Below the pieces are notes generated by a model, which searched no databases, was not told the DNA's origin, and saw only the letters and a program-made list of their open reading frames with translations. From assembly GCF_022447245.1 (NCBI RefSeq), contig NZ_JAKVBC010000037.1, forward strand, positions 1-50,496: a stretch of DNA of 50,496 nt. The letters are read 5' to 3'. A program made the translations under genes and the position numbers. Source of the DNA: Kordia sp. (GTDB taxonomy: Bacteria; Bacteroidota; Bacteroidia; Flavobacteriales; Flavobacteriaceae). This document shows, in pieces, positions 34,184 through 43,252 of the stretch (position 1 is its first letter; each line of letters opens with the position of its first letter).

Positions 34184-36733
34184 AGGATAATTAATCCCAA
34201 TATTATACACAGCATTTCCAAAGTTATAGTCATTGAACCAGCGATTGTTAACTGGATAGGCAGGATCGTAGGTTTTGAAACCAATATCAAAGCGTAAGAC
34301 AAAGAAGCTGAAGTCGTAACGCAAACCTAAACCTGTTCCAAGTGCAATATCTTTGAGTGATTCCAAACCGTCGAATTTTCTACCTTCTTCTTCTGTATCA
34401 TCAAAAACATTCCAAATGTTTCCTGCATCTGCAAACAAAGCACCTTTAAAGCTTCCGAACAAATCAAAACGATATTCTATGTTCGACGTCAATTTTAAGT
34501 TGGCTTCATTAAAGTCTAAAATACTTGCCGATCGTCCTGGGCCTAATTGATAAGCGCTCCAAGCTCTGTTATCGTTTGATCCACCACCAAAATAACTTCG
34601 TGCAAACGGAATATTGTCTGAGTTTCCATATGGAATGACAATTCCGAAGAAAGTTCTAAAAGCTAATACATCCTGTTTTCCAGACAATTCCCAGTGCTTT
34701 ATGTAATCAAATTCTGTTTTGACATATTGTGTGTACGGAACACCAAAGAGTTTGTAGTTTCCTCTGGAATCTTTTTCCAAGTTGGCTACGCTAGCAATGG
34801 CTGATAAAAAGTTTCCAGCAAGCTCCAATTCGGTTCTAAACTGAAAAAACGTATTGTCTGCTATATTTTCTTTGCTGTTATGTAAAAAGTTGATTTTTGA
34901 TGCAGCGATTAAATTGTCTTGCGTCAATCGAAATTGTCGCTGCGCTACACTTAAAACAGTAGAAAGTTCACTAGCAGTAACATCAAAACCATTAAAAATT
35001 ACATCTTCAATAAATTGGTCAGGTTGGCCAGCAGCAATATTTAACGATTCATCTGCACCTAAATAATTAGAACTTTGTGCTACAGAATTCAAGCGATCAT
35101 ACGAACTCGTGTATACATTAAAATAGTTGCTCGTATTTAAGTTTCGAATAAATTGCAGATTGAACAACTCTAAATTGAATGTATTCTTTTTTGTAGGGCG
35201 CCAATTATAACGCACAAAACCAGTAAAAGTTTGTCGGTCCAATCCAATATTTTGTTGTACACTGGTTCCTAAAGATAATACAGTAGTAGGAAGCATATAC
35301 TTTGGGATAATCTTATCCGTTTTAAACGGGAAAAAGAATCGCGGAAAGTTCAATCGAATATCTGCACCAATTTCAGAAATATTAAAGAATTGATCCTCCG
35401 AATCGGCAACATCTTTAGAAGCTCCTAAAGTTCCTCTTGCGGCAATTTCCAAAGTTTCTGCACCACGAAATACATTTCTACTGATTAATGATGTACTAAA
35501 TGAGAATCCGTAATCCTGAATGTTAGAATGTGTGATGTCAATATCAAAACCTAAAGAAAATTTCTTTCGAGGTTGTAAATATATATTTGTGACTAAATCT
35601 GTCAGACTATCATTAATATATTCGTACTGAATGTTTGGATACCTAAATGTTCTTAAGTTGCTAATATGTTTGTATGTCAAGGTTCTGTCTTGATCTTTAT
35701 ATACATTGCCTGCTTGTATAAAAATAGCGTCGGTAATAGCTTTTGGGCGAAAACGAAGTTTATCATTTGAATAAATCGTAAAATCTTCATACTGCACCGA
35801 ATCAATATACTCAGATCGCGAATTGGCAAAGGTGTAGTCAGTATAAATATTAACTTTTTTAATTCGATGTACCTTGTATTCTGTTTCAACAATGGAGTCA
35901 TTTTTTCGCTCACTGAGGTTGTTGATTTTTAATAAAACAGGAAGTTTATAATCTCCGTTCATGGTATCTGTTCTTACAGAATCAATACCTACTTTTGGTT
36001 TAATAGAGTTTAACTGAAAATTGTAAATTCCTGAATTTCTGAATAAAACTGTTAAACGTTCACATTCGTTATAAAAATCAGAAGTACTGTACTGTTTCCC
36101 TTGCTTTAAAAATGATTTGTCTTTGTGTAAATTATAGATGGAATCTAAATCAGGTGATTTGATGGTGACATACAAACTGTCCAAAAAATATGGTTTTCCT
36201 GTTTCAACATTATATTGAATACTAGCTCTATTTGGTTTTTCATCAGGGATAATTTCGTATTCGGCTCTAGCATTAAAAAAACCTTTATTTTGATAATATG
36301 CTTTTAAACGATCGGTGGTTTTCTTAGTTTTTTTCTTATTGATAATTACAGGTGCTTCTCCTGTTTTTCTGAGCCAATTATTGAAACCGATTTTGTAATT
36401 TCCTAGTTCTCTAACTTGCTTTTTAGATAACTTTTTATTCAGTCGACCACGACGTTTTGGGTTTCGACTTAACCATGCTTGATATGTTGAATCAGGATTT
36501 TTTTCAGCAAGATTATATACGTGTAATCGAATAGGAAGTGTTAAAAAACGCGTATTCGGTTTTTGATACATTTGACTTAACGCGTCTGGATCGTTTGAAG
36601 TTTTTCCATTTACTGTTAATTCATTCTTAATTAATAGTAATTCATCATCTTTTACATATTTGATGGTATTACAAGAATTAAGAAATGCGCCAATTATAAT
36701 AAATAATGATATTTTTGCTAAAAAGGATTTCAA
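34178..36733 (-). CDS. tamL: lipidated BamA/TamA-family outer membrane protein (TamL-like)
   Basis: 851 aa. Unlike proteobacterial TamA it has a lipobox (IGAFLNSC, Cys about residue 21), a Bacteroidota trait. The N-terminal half contains POTRA-like segments (LKAYYQNKGFFNARAEYEI; KVHRIKKVNIYTDYTF; NVYKDQDRTLTYKHISNLRTFRYP). The C-terminal half is a 16-strand-type barrel with FSLGFDIDITHSN, SRNVFRGAETLEIAARGTLG, the GPGRS turn and DAGNIWNVFDDTE, ending GNAVYNIGINYPF with a terminal Phe. Expected to act with TamB in inserting outer-membrane or surface components. tamB is not in this window. Divergent from the TrmH-family gene. Confidence 0.85.
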   Translation of the reverse strand: MKSFLAKISLFIIIGAFLNSCNTIKYVKDDELLLIKNELTVNGKTSNDPDALSQMYQKPNTRFLTLPIRLHVYNLAEKNPDSTYQAWLSRNPKRRGRLNKKLSKKQVRELGNYKIGFNNWLRKTGEAPVIINKKKTKKTTDRLKAYYQNKGFFNARAEYEIIPDEKPNRASIQYNVETGKPYFLDSLYVTIKSPDLDSIYNLHKDKSFLKQGKQYSTSDFYNECERLTVLFRNSGIYNFQLNSIKPKVGIDSVRTDTMNGDYKLPVLLKINNLSERKNDSIVETEYKVHRIKKVNIYTDYTFANSRSEYIDSVQYEDFTIYSNDKLRFRPKAITDAIFIQAGNVYKDQDRTLTYKHISNLRTFRYPNIQYEYINDSLTDLVTNIYLQPRKKFSLGFDIDITHSNIQDYGFSFSTSLISRNVFRGAETLEIAARGTLGASKDVADSEDQFFNISEIGADIRLNFPRFFFPFKTDKIIPKYMLPTTVLSLGTSVQQNIGLDRQTFTGFVRYNWRPTKKNTFNLELFNLQFIRNLNTSNYFNVYTSSYDRLNSVAQSSNYLGADESLNIAAGQPDQFIEDVIFNGFDVTASELSTVLSVAQRQFRLTQDNLIAASKINFLHNSKENIADNTFFQFRTELELAGNFLSAIASVANLEKDSRGNYKLFGVPYTQYVKTEFDYIKHWELSGKQDVLAFRTFFGIVIPYGNSDNIPFARSYFGGGSNDNRAWSAYQLGPGRSASILDFNEANLKLTSNIEYRFDLFGSFKGALFADAGNIWNVFDDTEEEGRKFDGLESLKDIALGTGLGLRYDFSFFVLRFDIGFKTYDPAYPVNNRWFNDYNFGNAVYNIGINYPF

Positions 36734-36771
36734 TAAGTGGTGTTTTTCAAATTCAAAATTAAACTATTTGC

Positions 36772-37503
36772 ATGATTAGCAAAAGACAATTAAAAATAAT
36801 AACGAGTCTACAACAAAAAAAGTACCGAAAATCAACAGGGCTCTTTGCGGTTGAAGGGAAAAAGGTGATTCAAGAGTTTCTGAATTCTAATTTTGAGCTA
36901 GATACACTATTTACTACGGATGAAAGTTTGTTTGCTTCCAGTTCAAAAGTAACATTAATTTCTGAAGTTGAATTAAAAAAGATTAGTTTCCTAAAAACGC
37001 CCAATAAAGCTTTAGCACTTTTTAAAATTTCGGAACCTGCTTTGGTTGAAAATGAAGGTTTGATAGTAGCCTTGGATGCAATTCGCGATCCTGGAAACTT
37101 AGGAACAATTATTCGTTTGTGTGATTGGTTTGGTGTGAAACATCTTGTATGTTCTGAAACTACGGTTGATTGTTATAACCCAAAAGTAATTCAAGCTACA
37201 ATGGGCTCGCTAACCCGTATAAATGTAGTATACACTGATTTAAAAAAGTATCTTTCAGAAACTGATTTACCTGTTTTTGGTGCTTTCATGGATGGTAATA
37301 ATGTTTACAAAACAAATTTGCCAACAAATGGAATTCTCGTGATGGGTAATGAAGCTAATGGCGTTTCAGGTGAAATCTCAGCATTAATCACCGAAAAAAT
37401 TGCCATTCCACGTTTTGGAGAAATTCAACAAACAGAAAGTTTAAATGTTGCCATGGCGACAGGAATTTTGTTGAATGAGTTTAAGCGTAGTGAGTTTATA
37501 TAG
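36772..37503 (+). CDS. TrmH/SpoU-family RNA 2'-O-methyltransferase
   Basis: 243 aa. N-terminal substrate-binding domain (KYRKSTGLFAVEGKKVIQEFL) and a SPOUT knot with the three motifs LDAIRDPGNLGTIIRLCDWFG, ILVMGNEANGVS and IPRFGEIQQTESLNVAMATGILL. Methylates a ribose 2'-OH in rRNA or tRNA using SAM; the specific nucleotide cannot be assigned. Confidence 0.9.
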   Translation: MISKRQLKIITSLQQKKYRKSTGLFAVEGKKVIQEFLNSNFELDTLFTTDESLFASSSKVTLISEVELKKISFLKTPNKALALFKISEPALVENEGLIVALDAIRDPGNLGTIIRLCDWFGVKHLVCSETTVDCYNPKVIQATMGSLTRINVVYTDLKKYLSETDLPVFGAFMDGNNVYKTNLPTNGILVMGNEANGVSGEISALITEKIAIPRFGEIQQTESLNVAMATGILLNEFKRSEFI

Positions 37504-37536
37504 AGGATTCTCTAGGAAAGTCTATCATCTGAAATC

Positions 37537-37592
37537 GTCACTTCGAGTGAATTTGTGCAAAAAAAATATATCGAGAGGTACTTCGAAATTCT
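37537..37592. repeat. REP-like palindromic intergenic element
   Basis: TCACTTCGAGTGA (37538-37550) is a palindrome with 5-bp arms, followed after an A-run by TATCGAGAGGTACTTCGA, which has TCGA at both ends. Sequences of this CACTTCGAGTG...TATCGAG type are scattered through many flavobacterial genomes. Confidence 0.5.
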
Positions 37593-37684
37593 ATTTTTAA
37601 GCAAGTTTTATACAAAACTTCTTAAAGATATCACTCAATCTGACATTTATGAAAAATCAACAATCAAAAAAAGAATCGAAGATA

Positions 37685-38404
37685 TTATTGAAACGTAAAA
37701 TTGATAAAAATTCCACGCGTTTGCATTTTTTGAATATTACTTGTCCATGGACTGTTTGGATCAACATCACGAACCAATTCATCATTCAATGCAAATACAC
37801 CACGAATAGAAGGTGTAAATTTAAAGTAGTACAAATAGAAATCGACTCCAAATCCTAATTCATAATAAAAGGTTCTACGTTTCATACGAAATTGACCATT
37901 AAAATTATCATCAGGATTCTTTTCATTACTCGATAAATTCAAAGAAGTAGAAAATCCACCAATAATGAACGGTTTAAAGTTATTGATGCGCTTGGTTCCG
38001 ATTTTTAACAATAATGGAATGTGCACATAACTCGATTTTATTTCACGCTCTCTATCAACTTGATCAATCAAACCGTAACTTTCAGGATATTCAATATTAC
38101 GTGTGGTAAAGAAAATTCCGGGTTCCAAACGTAAGTTCATATAGTTATTTAACTTTACATCTCCAACCAAACCTACATTAAAACCTGTAGACGGTTTCAA
38201 CTGAATGGCATCTGCATTTCTGTTATAGGTAAATTTAAAATCGTAACTGTTAAATCCTAAAAAATAACCCCAAGTTAGTGTGTTATTATCTATCTGACCT
38301 TTTCCTCCACTGGCATCATTCAATACTTTTTTCTTGCTGAATAGTTGAGGATATGCAGATTGTAGTGCGAAAATGCAAAAGATGATAAGTAAAATCTTCT
38401 TCAT
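37685..38404 (-). CDS. porT: PorT-family outer membrane protein (type IX secretion)
   Basis: 239 aa. Signal peptide MKKILLIIFCIFALQSAYPQ, then a barrel with PorT-like features: TLTWGYFLGFNSYDFKF, GFNVGLVGDVKLNNYMNLRLEPGIFFTTR, HIPLLLKIGTKRINNFKPFIIGG, and a final strand GIFINFTFQ. PorT/SprT is required for type IX secretion. It follows ubiE by five bases, the arrangement seen in other Flavobacteriaceae. Presence of a T9SS sorting domain at 15210 fits a working T9SS. Confidence 0.82.
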   Translation of the reverse strand: MKKILLIIFCIFALQSAYPQLFSKKKVLNDASGGKGQIDNNTLTWGYFLGFNSYDFKFTYNRNADAIQLKPSTGFNVGLVGDVKLNNYMNLRLEPGIFFTTRNIEYPESYGLIDQVDREREIKSSYVHIPLLLKIGTKRINNFKPFIIGGFSTSLNLSSNEKNPDDNFNGQFRMKRRTFYYELGFGVDFYLYYFKFTPSIRGVFALNDELVRDVDPNSPWTSNIQKMQTRGIFINFTFQ

Positions 38405-38409
38405 AAAAT

Positions 38410-39138
38410 CTATTTTGTTGCGGTGTAAATACTTGCTACACCAAACGTTTGTGGTTTATCTTTCACATCTATAAACCCAATTTTTCGTAAAATATTGTTG
38501 AAGTTTTCTCCATAAGGGAAAGCAGCTGCCGATTCTGACAAATATCCGTAAGCAGAATTGTCTTTAGAAAACAGTTTTCCAATTAATGGTAAAATATTCT
38601 TTGTGTAGAATTTATAAAATTGTTTATGAGGTGCTTTTGTTGGTACAGAAGTTTCCAATACAACAAAAATTCCTTTCGGTTTTAAAACACGGAAAATTTC
38701 CTGTAAGCCTTGCTCTAAGTTTTCAAAGTTTCGAACACCGAAAGCAACGGTAATAGCATCAAACGAATTGTCTTCAAATGGTAACTTTTCACCATCACCT
38801 AATACCATTTCAATCTTATCGTGAAGTGCTTTTTTCTTCACTTTTTGTTTACCAACTTCCAACATTCCTGGTGAAATATCCAAGCCAACAATACGCTCTG
38901 CACTAGTTTCAGCGAGATTAATTGCTAAATCGGCTGTTCCGGTAGCAATATCTAAAATAGTCTTCGGATTAGTTTCACCAACCATACGAACCACTCGCTT
39001 TCTCCATTTGATATCAATACCAAAAGAAATCACACGGTTCAATCCGTCATAATTCTCTGAAATGGTATCAAACATCTCTGTAACCTGCTCTTTTTTGCCA
39101 AGTTTTGACTCTTTGTATGGTGTTACATTTTTCGACAT
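38410..39138 (-). CDS. ubiE: demethylmenaquinone methyltransferase
   Basis: 242 aa from ATG 39138; the open frame to 39237 has no homology. Methylates demethylmenaquinone to menaquinone using SAM. Motifs: VTEMFDTISENYDGLNRVISFGID, ILDIATGTADLAI (SAM site), IVGLDISPGMLEVG, LPFEDNSFDAITVAFGVRNFEN, VLKPKGIFVVLE. Flavobacteria use menaquinone, so MenG activity is the relevant one. Operon with porT. Confidence 0.95.
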   Translation of the reverse strand: MSKNVTPYKESKLGKKEQVTEMFDTISENYDGLNRVISFGIDIKWRKRVVRMVGETNPKTILDIATGTADLAINLAETSAERIVGLDISPGMLEVGKQKVKKKALHDKIEMVLGDGEKLPFEDNSFDAITVAFGVRNFENLEQGLQEIFRVLKPKGIFVVLETSVPTKAPHKQFYKFYTKNILPLIGKLFSKDNSAYGYLSESAAAFPYGENFNNILRKIGFIDVKDKPQTFGVASIYTATK

Positions 39139-39266
39139 ATAGAAAATTTTGGCAAATATAATTAATCCTGTTATCAATGTTGTGTTGTAAAGCCTATAAT
39201 TTGCATAGGTATTATAAATCTGATAGTCAAGTAGCAAAGTATTAGCAAATGATTGCTTTTTTCCCT

Positions 39267-39274
39267 TATATTTG
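39267..39274 (+). promoter_or_regulatory. candidate -7 element of trkA-trkH
   Basis: TATATTTG, an exact TAnnTTTG match, 25 bases before the trkA ATG. A -33 element is not clear. Confidence 0.45.
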
Positions 39275-39299
39275 TATACTTTTTCAATAAGTTAATTCG

Positions 39300-40649
39300 A
39301 TGAAAATTATAATTGCGGGAGCTGGTGAAGTAGGATATCATTTAGCAAAACTACTTTCTTATGAATCTCAAGATATTACCTTAATAGACTGCGATAAGGA
39401 AAATTTAGAATATGCAGATGCACATTTGGACATACGTGTCATAAAAGGTGATGCAACTTCTATCACAGTATTAAAAGATGCAAGAGTTGCTACTGCAGAT
39501 TTGGTAATTACGGTTACTTCTTCCGAAACAACAAACATTACTATTTGTGTACTAGCAAAGCAATTAGGTTGTAAACGAACGATTGCTCGAATATCCAATA
39601 CGGAGTTTATTGACAATCAAGAAGAATTAAAATTTAGTGATTTAGGAATTGATGAATTGATTTCTCCTGAAAAATTAGCTGCTGCCGAAATAAAATTACT
39701 ACTAGATCAATCTGCATTTAACGATAGTTATGAGTTTGAAGATGGAGCGCTGACAATGGTTGGTACTATTTTGCAACGAACTGCGCCTTTTGTTGGAAAA
39801 AGTGTAAAAGAAGCAGCAAGTATTTTTCCAGAATTACATTTTGTGCCGATTGCTATTCAGCGATTTGGGACACAATATACGTTGATTCCACGTGGAGATA
39901 CCTTATTCAAAGAAGGCGATCAAGTATATTTTATTATTTCCAAAGAAGGAGTAGAGGAGTTATACAAGTTAATTGGAAAACAACGAGAAGATATCAAGAA
40001 TGTAATGATTCTTGGTGGAAGCAAAATTGGATTGAAAACCTCCAGAGATTTATGCAAAAATAGATTCAATGTAAAATTGATCGAAAAAGATAAATCAAAA
40101 GCATTTGAATTGGCAGATGAATTGCCAAATGCCTTGATTATTCATGGAGATGGGCGCAATGTAGAGTTGTTAGAAGAAGAAGGTGTGTATGATATGGATG
40201 CGTTTATTGCCGTAACAGGAAACTCAGAAACAAACATTATGTCATGCTTGGTGGCAAAATCGAAAAGTATTCGAAAAACCATTGCGTTGGTCGAAAATAT
40301 GGATTACTTCCAATTATCTCAATCGATAGGAATAGATACCTTGATCAATAAAAAGTTATTAGCAGCAAACAATATATTTCGCCATATTCGTAAAGGGGAC
40401 GTTGTTGATATGACGCGACTCAACAATATGAATTCAGAATTGCTAGAGTTTGTCGTAAAACCCACTTCACGTGTTTGTGATAAAAAAATAAAAGACTTAG
40501 ATTTTCCTCGATCTGCCATTATTGGAGGTGTAATTCGAGAAGGCGAAGGTTTAATTGCTTTGGGTGATTTTCATATCAAATCGGGCGATAGAGTTGTCGT
40601 CTGTAGTTTACCACAATCCATCAACAAAGTAGAACGTATGTTTCTCTAA
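39300..40649 (+). CDS. trkA: Trk potassium uptake regulatory subunit TrkA
   Basis: 449 aa. Cytosolic gating ring subunit with two halves, each a Rossmann NAD-binding fold plus a TrkA_C domain. First nucleotide site IIIAGAGEVGYHLAKLL with DCDKENLEY; second VMILGGSKIGLKTSRDL with IEKDKSKAFELA and HGDGRNVELLEEE. TrkA_C segments: FVPIAIQRFGTQYTLIPRGDTLF and SAIIGGVIREGEGLIALGDFHIKSGDRVVV. Nine bases before trkH. Confidence 0.95.
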   Translation: MKIIIAGAGEVGYHLAKLLSYESQDITLIDCDKENLEYADAHLDIRVIKGDATSITVLKDARVATADLVITVTSSETTNITICVLAKQLGCKRTIARISNTEFIDNQEELKFSDLGIDELISPEKLAAAEIKLLLDQSAFNDSYEFEDGALTMVGTILQRTAPFVGKSVKEAASIFPELHFVPIAIQRFGTQYTLIPRGDTLFKEGDQVYFIISKEGVEELYKLIGKQREDIKNVMILGGSKIGLKTSRDLCKNRFNVKLIEKDKSKAFELADELPNALIIHGDGRNVELLEEEGVYDMDAFIAVTGNSETNIMSCLVAKSKSIRKTIALVENMDYFQLSQSIGIDTLINKKLLAANNIFRHIRKGDVVDMTRLNNMNSELLEFVVKPTSRVCDKKIKDLDFPRSAIIGGVIREGEGLIALGDFHIKSGDRVVVCSLPQSINKVERMFL

Positions 40650-40658
40650 TCTTTGATA

Positions 40659-42149
40659 ATGAGGGTAAATTATAAAATCATATTTCACTTAATGGGACTG
40701 CTGTTAATTTGCAATGGCGGATTTATGTTACTTGCTACTTTGGTAAGTTACCTTTATGAAGATGGTGTAACGTTACAATTGTTTTTGGCAGGATTGGTGA
40801 CGATCATTGCTGGAGCACTTTTTATGTTGACAACCAAAGATCATAAAAAGGAAATCAAAAAGCGGGAAGGTTATATTGTCGTTACTTTTGGTTGGATATT
40901 TATGTCTCTCTCAGGAACATTTCCGTATATATTTACCCGAACTATCCCAAAATTTACCAATGCCTTCTTTGAAACGATGTCTGGTTATACTACAACTGGA
41001 GCCACTATTTTAGAGAAAATAGAAGGTTTGCCAGAAGGAATATTATTTTGGCGAAGTATGACGCATTGGATAGGAGGAATGGGAATTATTGTATTAGCAA
41101 TTGCTATTTTACCTTTATTGGGAATCGGAGGAATGCAATTATTTGCGGCAGAAGCACCTGGTCCAAGTGCCGATAAATTGCACCCGAGAATTACAGACAC
41201 TGCGAAACGTTTATGGTTGATTTATGTAGGATATACAGTGGCAGAAACCATCTTATTACAAGTCGCAGGAATGTCTTTTTTTGACGCTATCAATCATGCG
41301 TTATGTACATTATCTACAGGAGGTTTTTCTACCAAAGATGCCAGTATTGCACATTGGAATGGAGATCCAATTATACAATATATCATTATTTTCTTTATGT
41401 TTTTGGCAGGAACAAACTTTGTCTTAAGCTATTTTGCCTTTAAAGGAAAGATACAAAAAGTTTTTAGAGATGAAGAATTCCGAGTCTATGTAGCTTTTGT
41501 CATCATTTTTACGCTAATTGCTACGGTTATTATACATACGCAAGCAAATGTAGAGCCCTCCGACTACCATCCAATGGTTTGGGGAGAACTGGAAAGCGGC
41601 TTCCGACATTCGCTGTTTTCCGTCATTGCTGTTATTACAACTACTGGGTTTGTGACTGCTGACTTTACTTCGTGGACTACATTTTTAACCATTTTCTTCT
41701 TTGGTTTAATGTTTCTTGGAGGTTCAGCAGGTTCCACTTCAGGTGGTGTAAAAGTCGTCAGGCACTTGTTGATGATTAAAAACGGTCTGTTAGAATTTAA
41801 ACGTACGTTACATCCACGTGCTATTATTCCTATGCGTTACAACAATAAATCTGTCTCGGAACATATTGTATACAATATCTTAGGATTCTTTATTCTGTAT
41901 ATGTTATTGTTTATTATTGGAGCTTTGGTGTTAGGATTTGTAGGTTTAGATTTTGAATCGGCTATTGGTGGTGCAGCTTCTTCTTTAGGAAATGTTGGGC
42001 CAGCATTGGGAGACTTAAATCCGCTAGAAAATTACAACTCAATTCCGTCTTTCGGGAAATGGTGGTGTGCTTTTTTAATGCTTCTTGGACGATTGGAATT
42101 ATTTACTGTATTAATTCTAATCACGCCATTCTTCTGGAGAAATCGTTAG
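40659..42149 (+). CDS. trkH: Trk potassium uptake channel subunit TrkH
   Basis: 496 aa from ATG 40659 (MRVNYKIIFHLMG); the frame is open to a TTG six bases earlier. Four pore-loop segments characteristic of TrkH/KtrB channels: ETMSGYTTTGATILE, HALCTLSTGGFSTKD, VIAVITTTGFVTADF and AASSLGNVGPALGD; the intramembrane gate region GGSAGSTSGGVKV is present. With TrkA it makes a K+ uptake system. Confidence 0.95.
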   Translation: MRVNYKIIFHLMGLLLICNGGFMLLATLVSYLYEDGVTLQLFLAGLVTIIAGALFMLTTKDHKKEIKKREGYIVVTFGWIFMSLSGTFPYIFTRTIPKFTNAFFETMSGYTTTGATILEKIEGLPEGILFWRSMTHWIGGMGIIVLAIAILPLLGIGGMQLFAAEAPGPSADKLHPRITDTAKRLWLIYVGYTVAETILLQVAGMSFFDAINHALCTLSTGGFSTKDASIAHWNGDPIIQYIIIFFMFLAGTNFVLSYFAFKGKIQKVFRDEEFRVYVAFVIIFTLIATVIIHTQANVEPSDYHPMVWGELESGFRHSLFSVIAVITTTGFVTADFTSWTTFLTIFFFGLMFLGGSAGSTSGGVKVVRHLLMIKNGLLEFKRTLHPRAIIPMRYNNKSVSEHIVYNILGFFILYMLLFIIGALVLGFVGLDFESAIGGAASSLGNVGPALGDLNPLENYNSIPSFGKWWCAFLMLLGRLELFTVLILITPFFWRNR

Positions 42150-42255
42150 TTTTCAATGATTTAAAAATGGCGCTTAAAATTTTTTTTGAAATTTCTTGTA
42201 ACATTTTTTTTGTTGATACGTCATACTTGTGTAAATCAATCAAAAAACAATAATC

Positions 42256-42513
42256 ATGACATCAACAAATTACACTCAAACAAATTTAGTACCAGTCGAA
42301 CCCATTCATTCAAATGAAAACTATGTAAATAGAGGAATTTTGACTTCGTCTTACAAAGAAGAAATTAAAGAAAATTTTAATAATTCTGAATCGAATTCTT
42401 TGTTCCGCTTAAAGCAACATGTTCGAGCAAATCATTACAAATTTGCTCCAGCTGCTGGAACAATTCTAAAAGTTTCAGTATTTGTCATAGCATATTTAAT
42501 CACTTTTATTTAA
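42256..42513 (+). CDS. small protein with C-terminal membrane helix, 85 aa
   Basis: Polar N-terminal 65 residues (MTSTNYTQTNLVPVEPIHSN, then SSYKEEIKENFNNSESNSLFRLKQHVRAN) and one C-terminal helix (ILKVSVFVIAYLITFI), i.e. tail-anchored. No family recognised. It has its own space on the plus strand and a strong terminator at 42602-42652, which supports a real gene. Confidence 0.6.
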   Translation: MTSTNYTQTNLVPVEPIHSNENYVNRGILTSSYKEEIKENFNNSESNSLFRLKQHVRANHYKFAPAAGTILKVSVFVIAYLITFI

Positions 42514-42601
42514 TTAGCTACATTATAAATAAATTATTTGAGTTCGATATCGGGCATCACAAATAAATGCACTAAACTTTAAAATATCACTTATCACTGT
42601 G

Positions 42602-42660
42602 AGTGCAGTAGAAGAATGAGCCAACACTTTATAATTGGTTCTCTACTGCACTTGATTTTT
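42602..42660 (+). terminator. long hairpin terminator
   Basis: 11-bp perfect outer stem AGTGCAGTAGA / TCTACTGCACT plus an inner GAGCCAA / TTGGTTC pairing (one G-U), followed by TTGATTTTTTATATTTTT. It ends the transcript of the 85-aa protein gene. Confidence 0.75.
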
Positions 42661-42708
42661 TATATTTTTCAAAAAATTAAAATTCTTTCAAACAGTCCTA
42701 CAGAAAAA

Positions 42709-42736
42709 AGGGGGAAAATCCCCTGTCAAAGGGTTT
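42709..42736 (+). promoter_or_regulatory. possible attenuator-like leader of the 99-aa membrane protein
   Basis: GGGG(G) can pair with CCCC across GAAAAT, or the same C's can pair with the later GGG across TGTCAAA, leaving TTTTTT. The two pairings exclude each other, as in attenuators. Stems are short, so this is tentative. Confidence 0.3.
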
Positions 42737-42794
42737 TTTAACTTCGGATGTTTTGTGGATATTTACACCAGTGAAACAAAAGATTTAAAAATAA

Positions 42795-43094
42795 ATGCTT
42801 AAGAGGTTTAACTTTCTCGAATTCTGCTGGTTAGCTACAGTTGTTTTGTTAACGAGCACGGTGGTAACGATCTTTACAAATACAGATCTTACAGGTGAAA
42901 CTTATGCACCAGCAGGAACGCTTTTCGGGATAGACCTTAAGTATTGTGTTGTTATTTTCTACGCTTTTAATACGTTCCTGTTCTTTGGAATTAAGGAATT
43001 TTTTTGGCGATATGAACGAAAATTTCCAAATGCCATTATCATGTTTAGTGGCGCTATTTTGACAATTTCACTTTTAATACTTAATATTATTTAG
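42795..43094 (+). CDS. small membrane protein, 99 aa
   Basis: Three hydrophobic segments (FCWLATVVLLTSTVVTIF, YCVVIFYAFNTFLFFGI, AIIMFSGAILTISLLILNII) with a basic, aromatic loop FFWRYERKFPN between the second and third. No family recognised. Followed by its own hairpin terminator at 43107-43143. Confidence 0.6.
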   Translation: MLKRFNFLEFCWLATVVLLTSTVVTIFTNTDLTGETYAPAGTLFGIDLKYCVVIFYAFNTFLFFGIKEFFWRYERKFPNAIIMFSGAILTISLLILNII

Positions 43095-43106
43095 TTAATC
43101 TCAACC

Positions 43107-43143
43107 AAGCCAAAAGATGTACTTATCACACATCTTTTGGCTT
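43107..43143 (+). terminator. terminator of the 99-aa membrane protein gene
   Basis: 14-bp perfect stem AAGCCAAAAGATGT / ACATCTTTTGGCTT, 9-base loop; the downstream T-run is short (ATTGTTTC). Confidence 0.7.
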
Positions 43144-43201
43144 ATTGTTTCTGACCTACATTTCTAAAAATACATATTAGGTTATAAAGATAAAACCATA
43201 A

Positions 43202-43235
43202 AAAAAAGCTGTTTTCTCAAGAAAACAGCTTTTTT
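43202..43235. terminator. terminator of the aminotransferase gene
   Basis: 15-bp perfect stem AAAAAAGCTGTTTTC / GAAAACAGCTTTTTT with a 4-base loop; works on either strand. Confidence 0.88.
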
Positions 43236-43252
43236 CATTTTGAATGATATTT

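Noticed and set aside
39139-39237. Longer ubiE start
   Set aside because: The extra 33 residues are unlike the family, which begins at MSKNVTPYKE.
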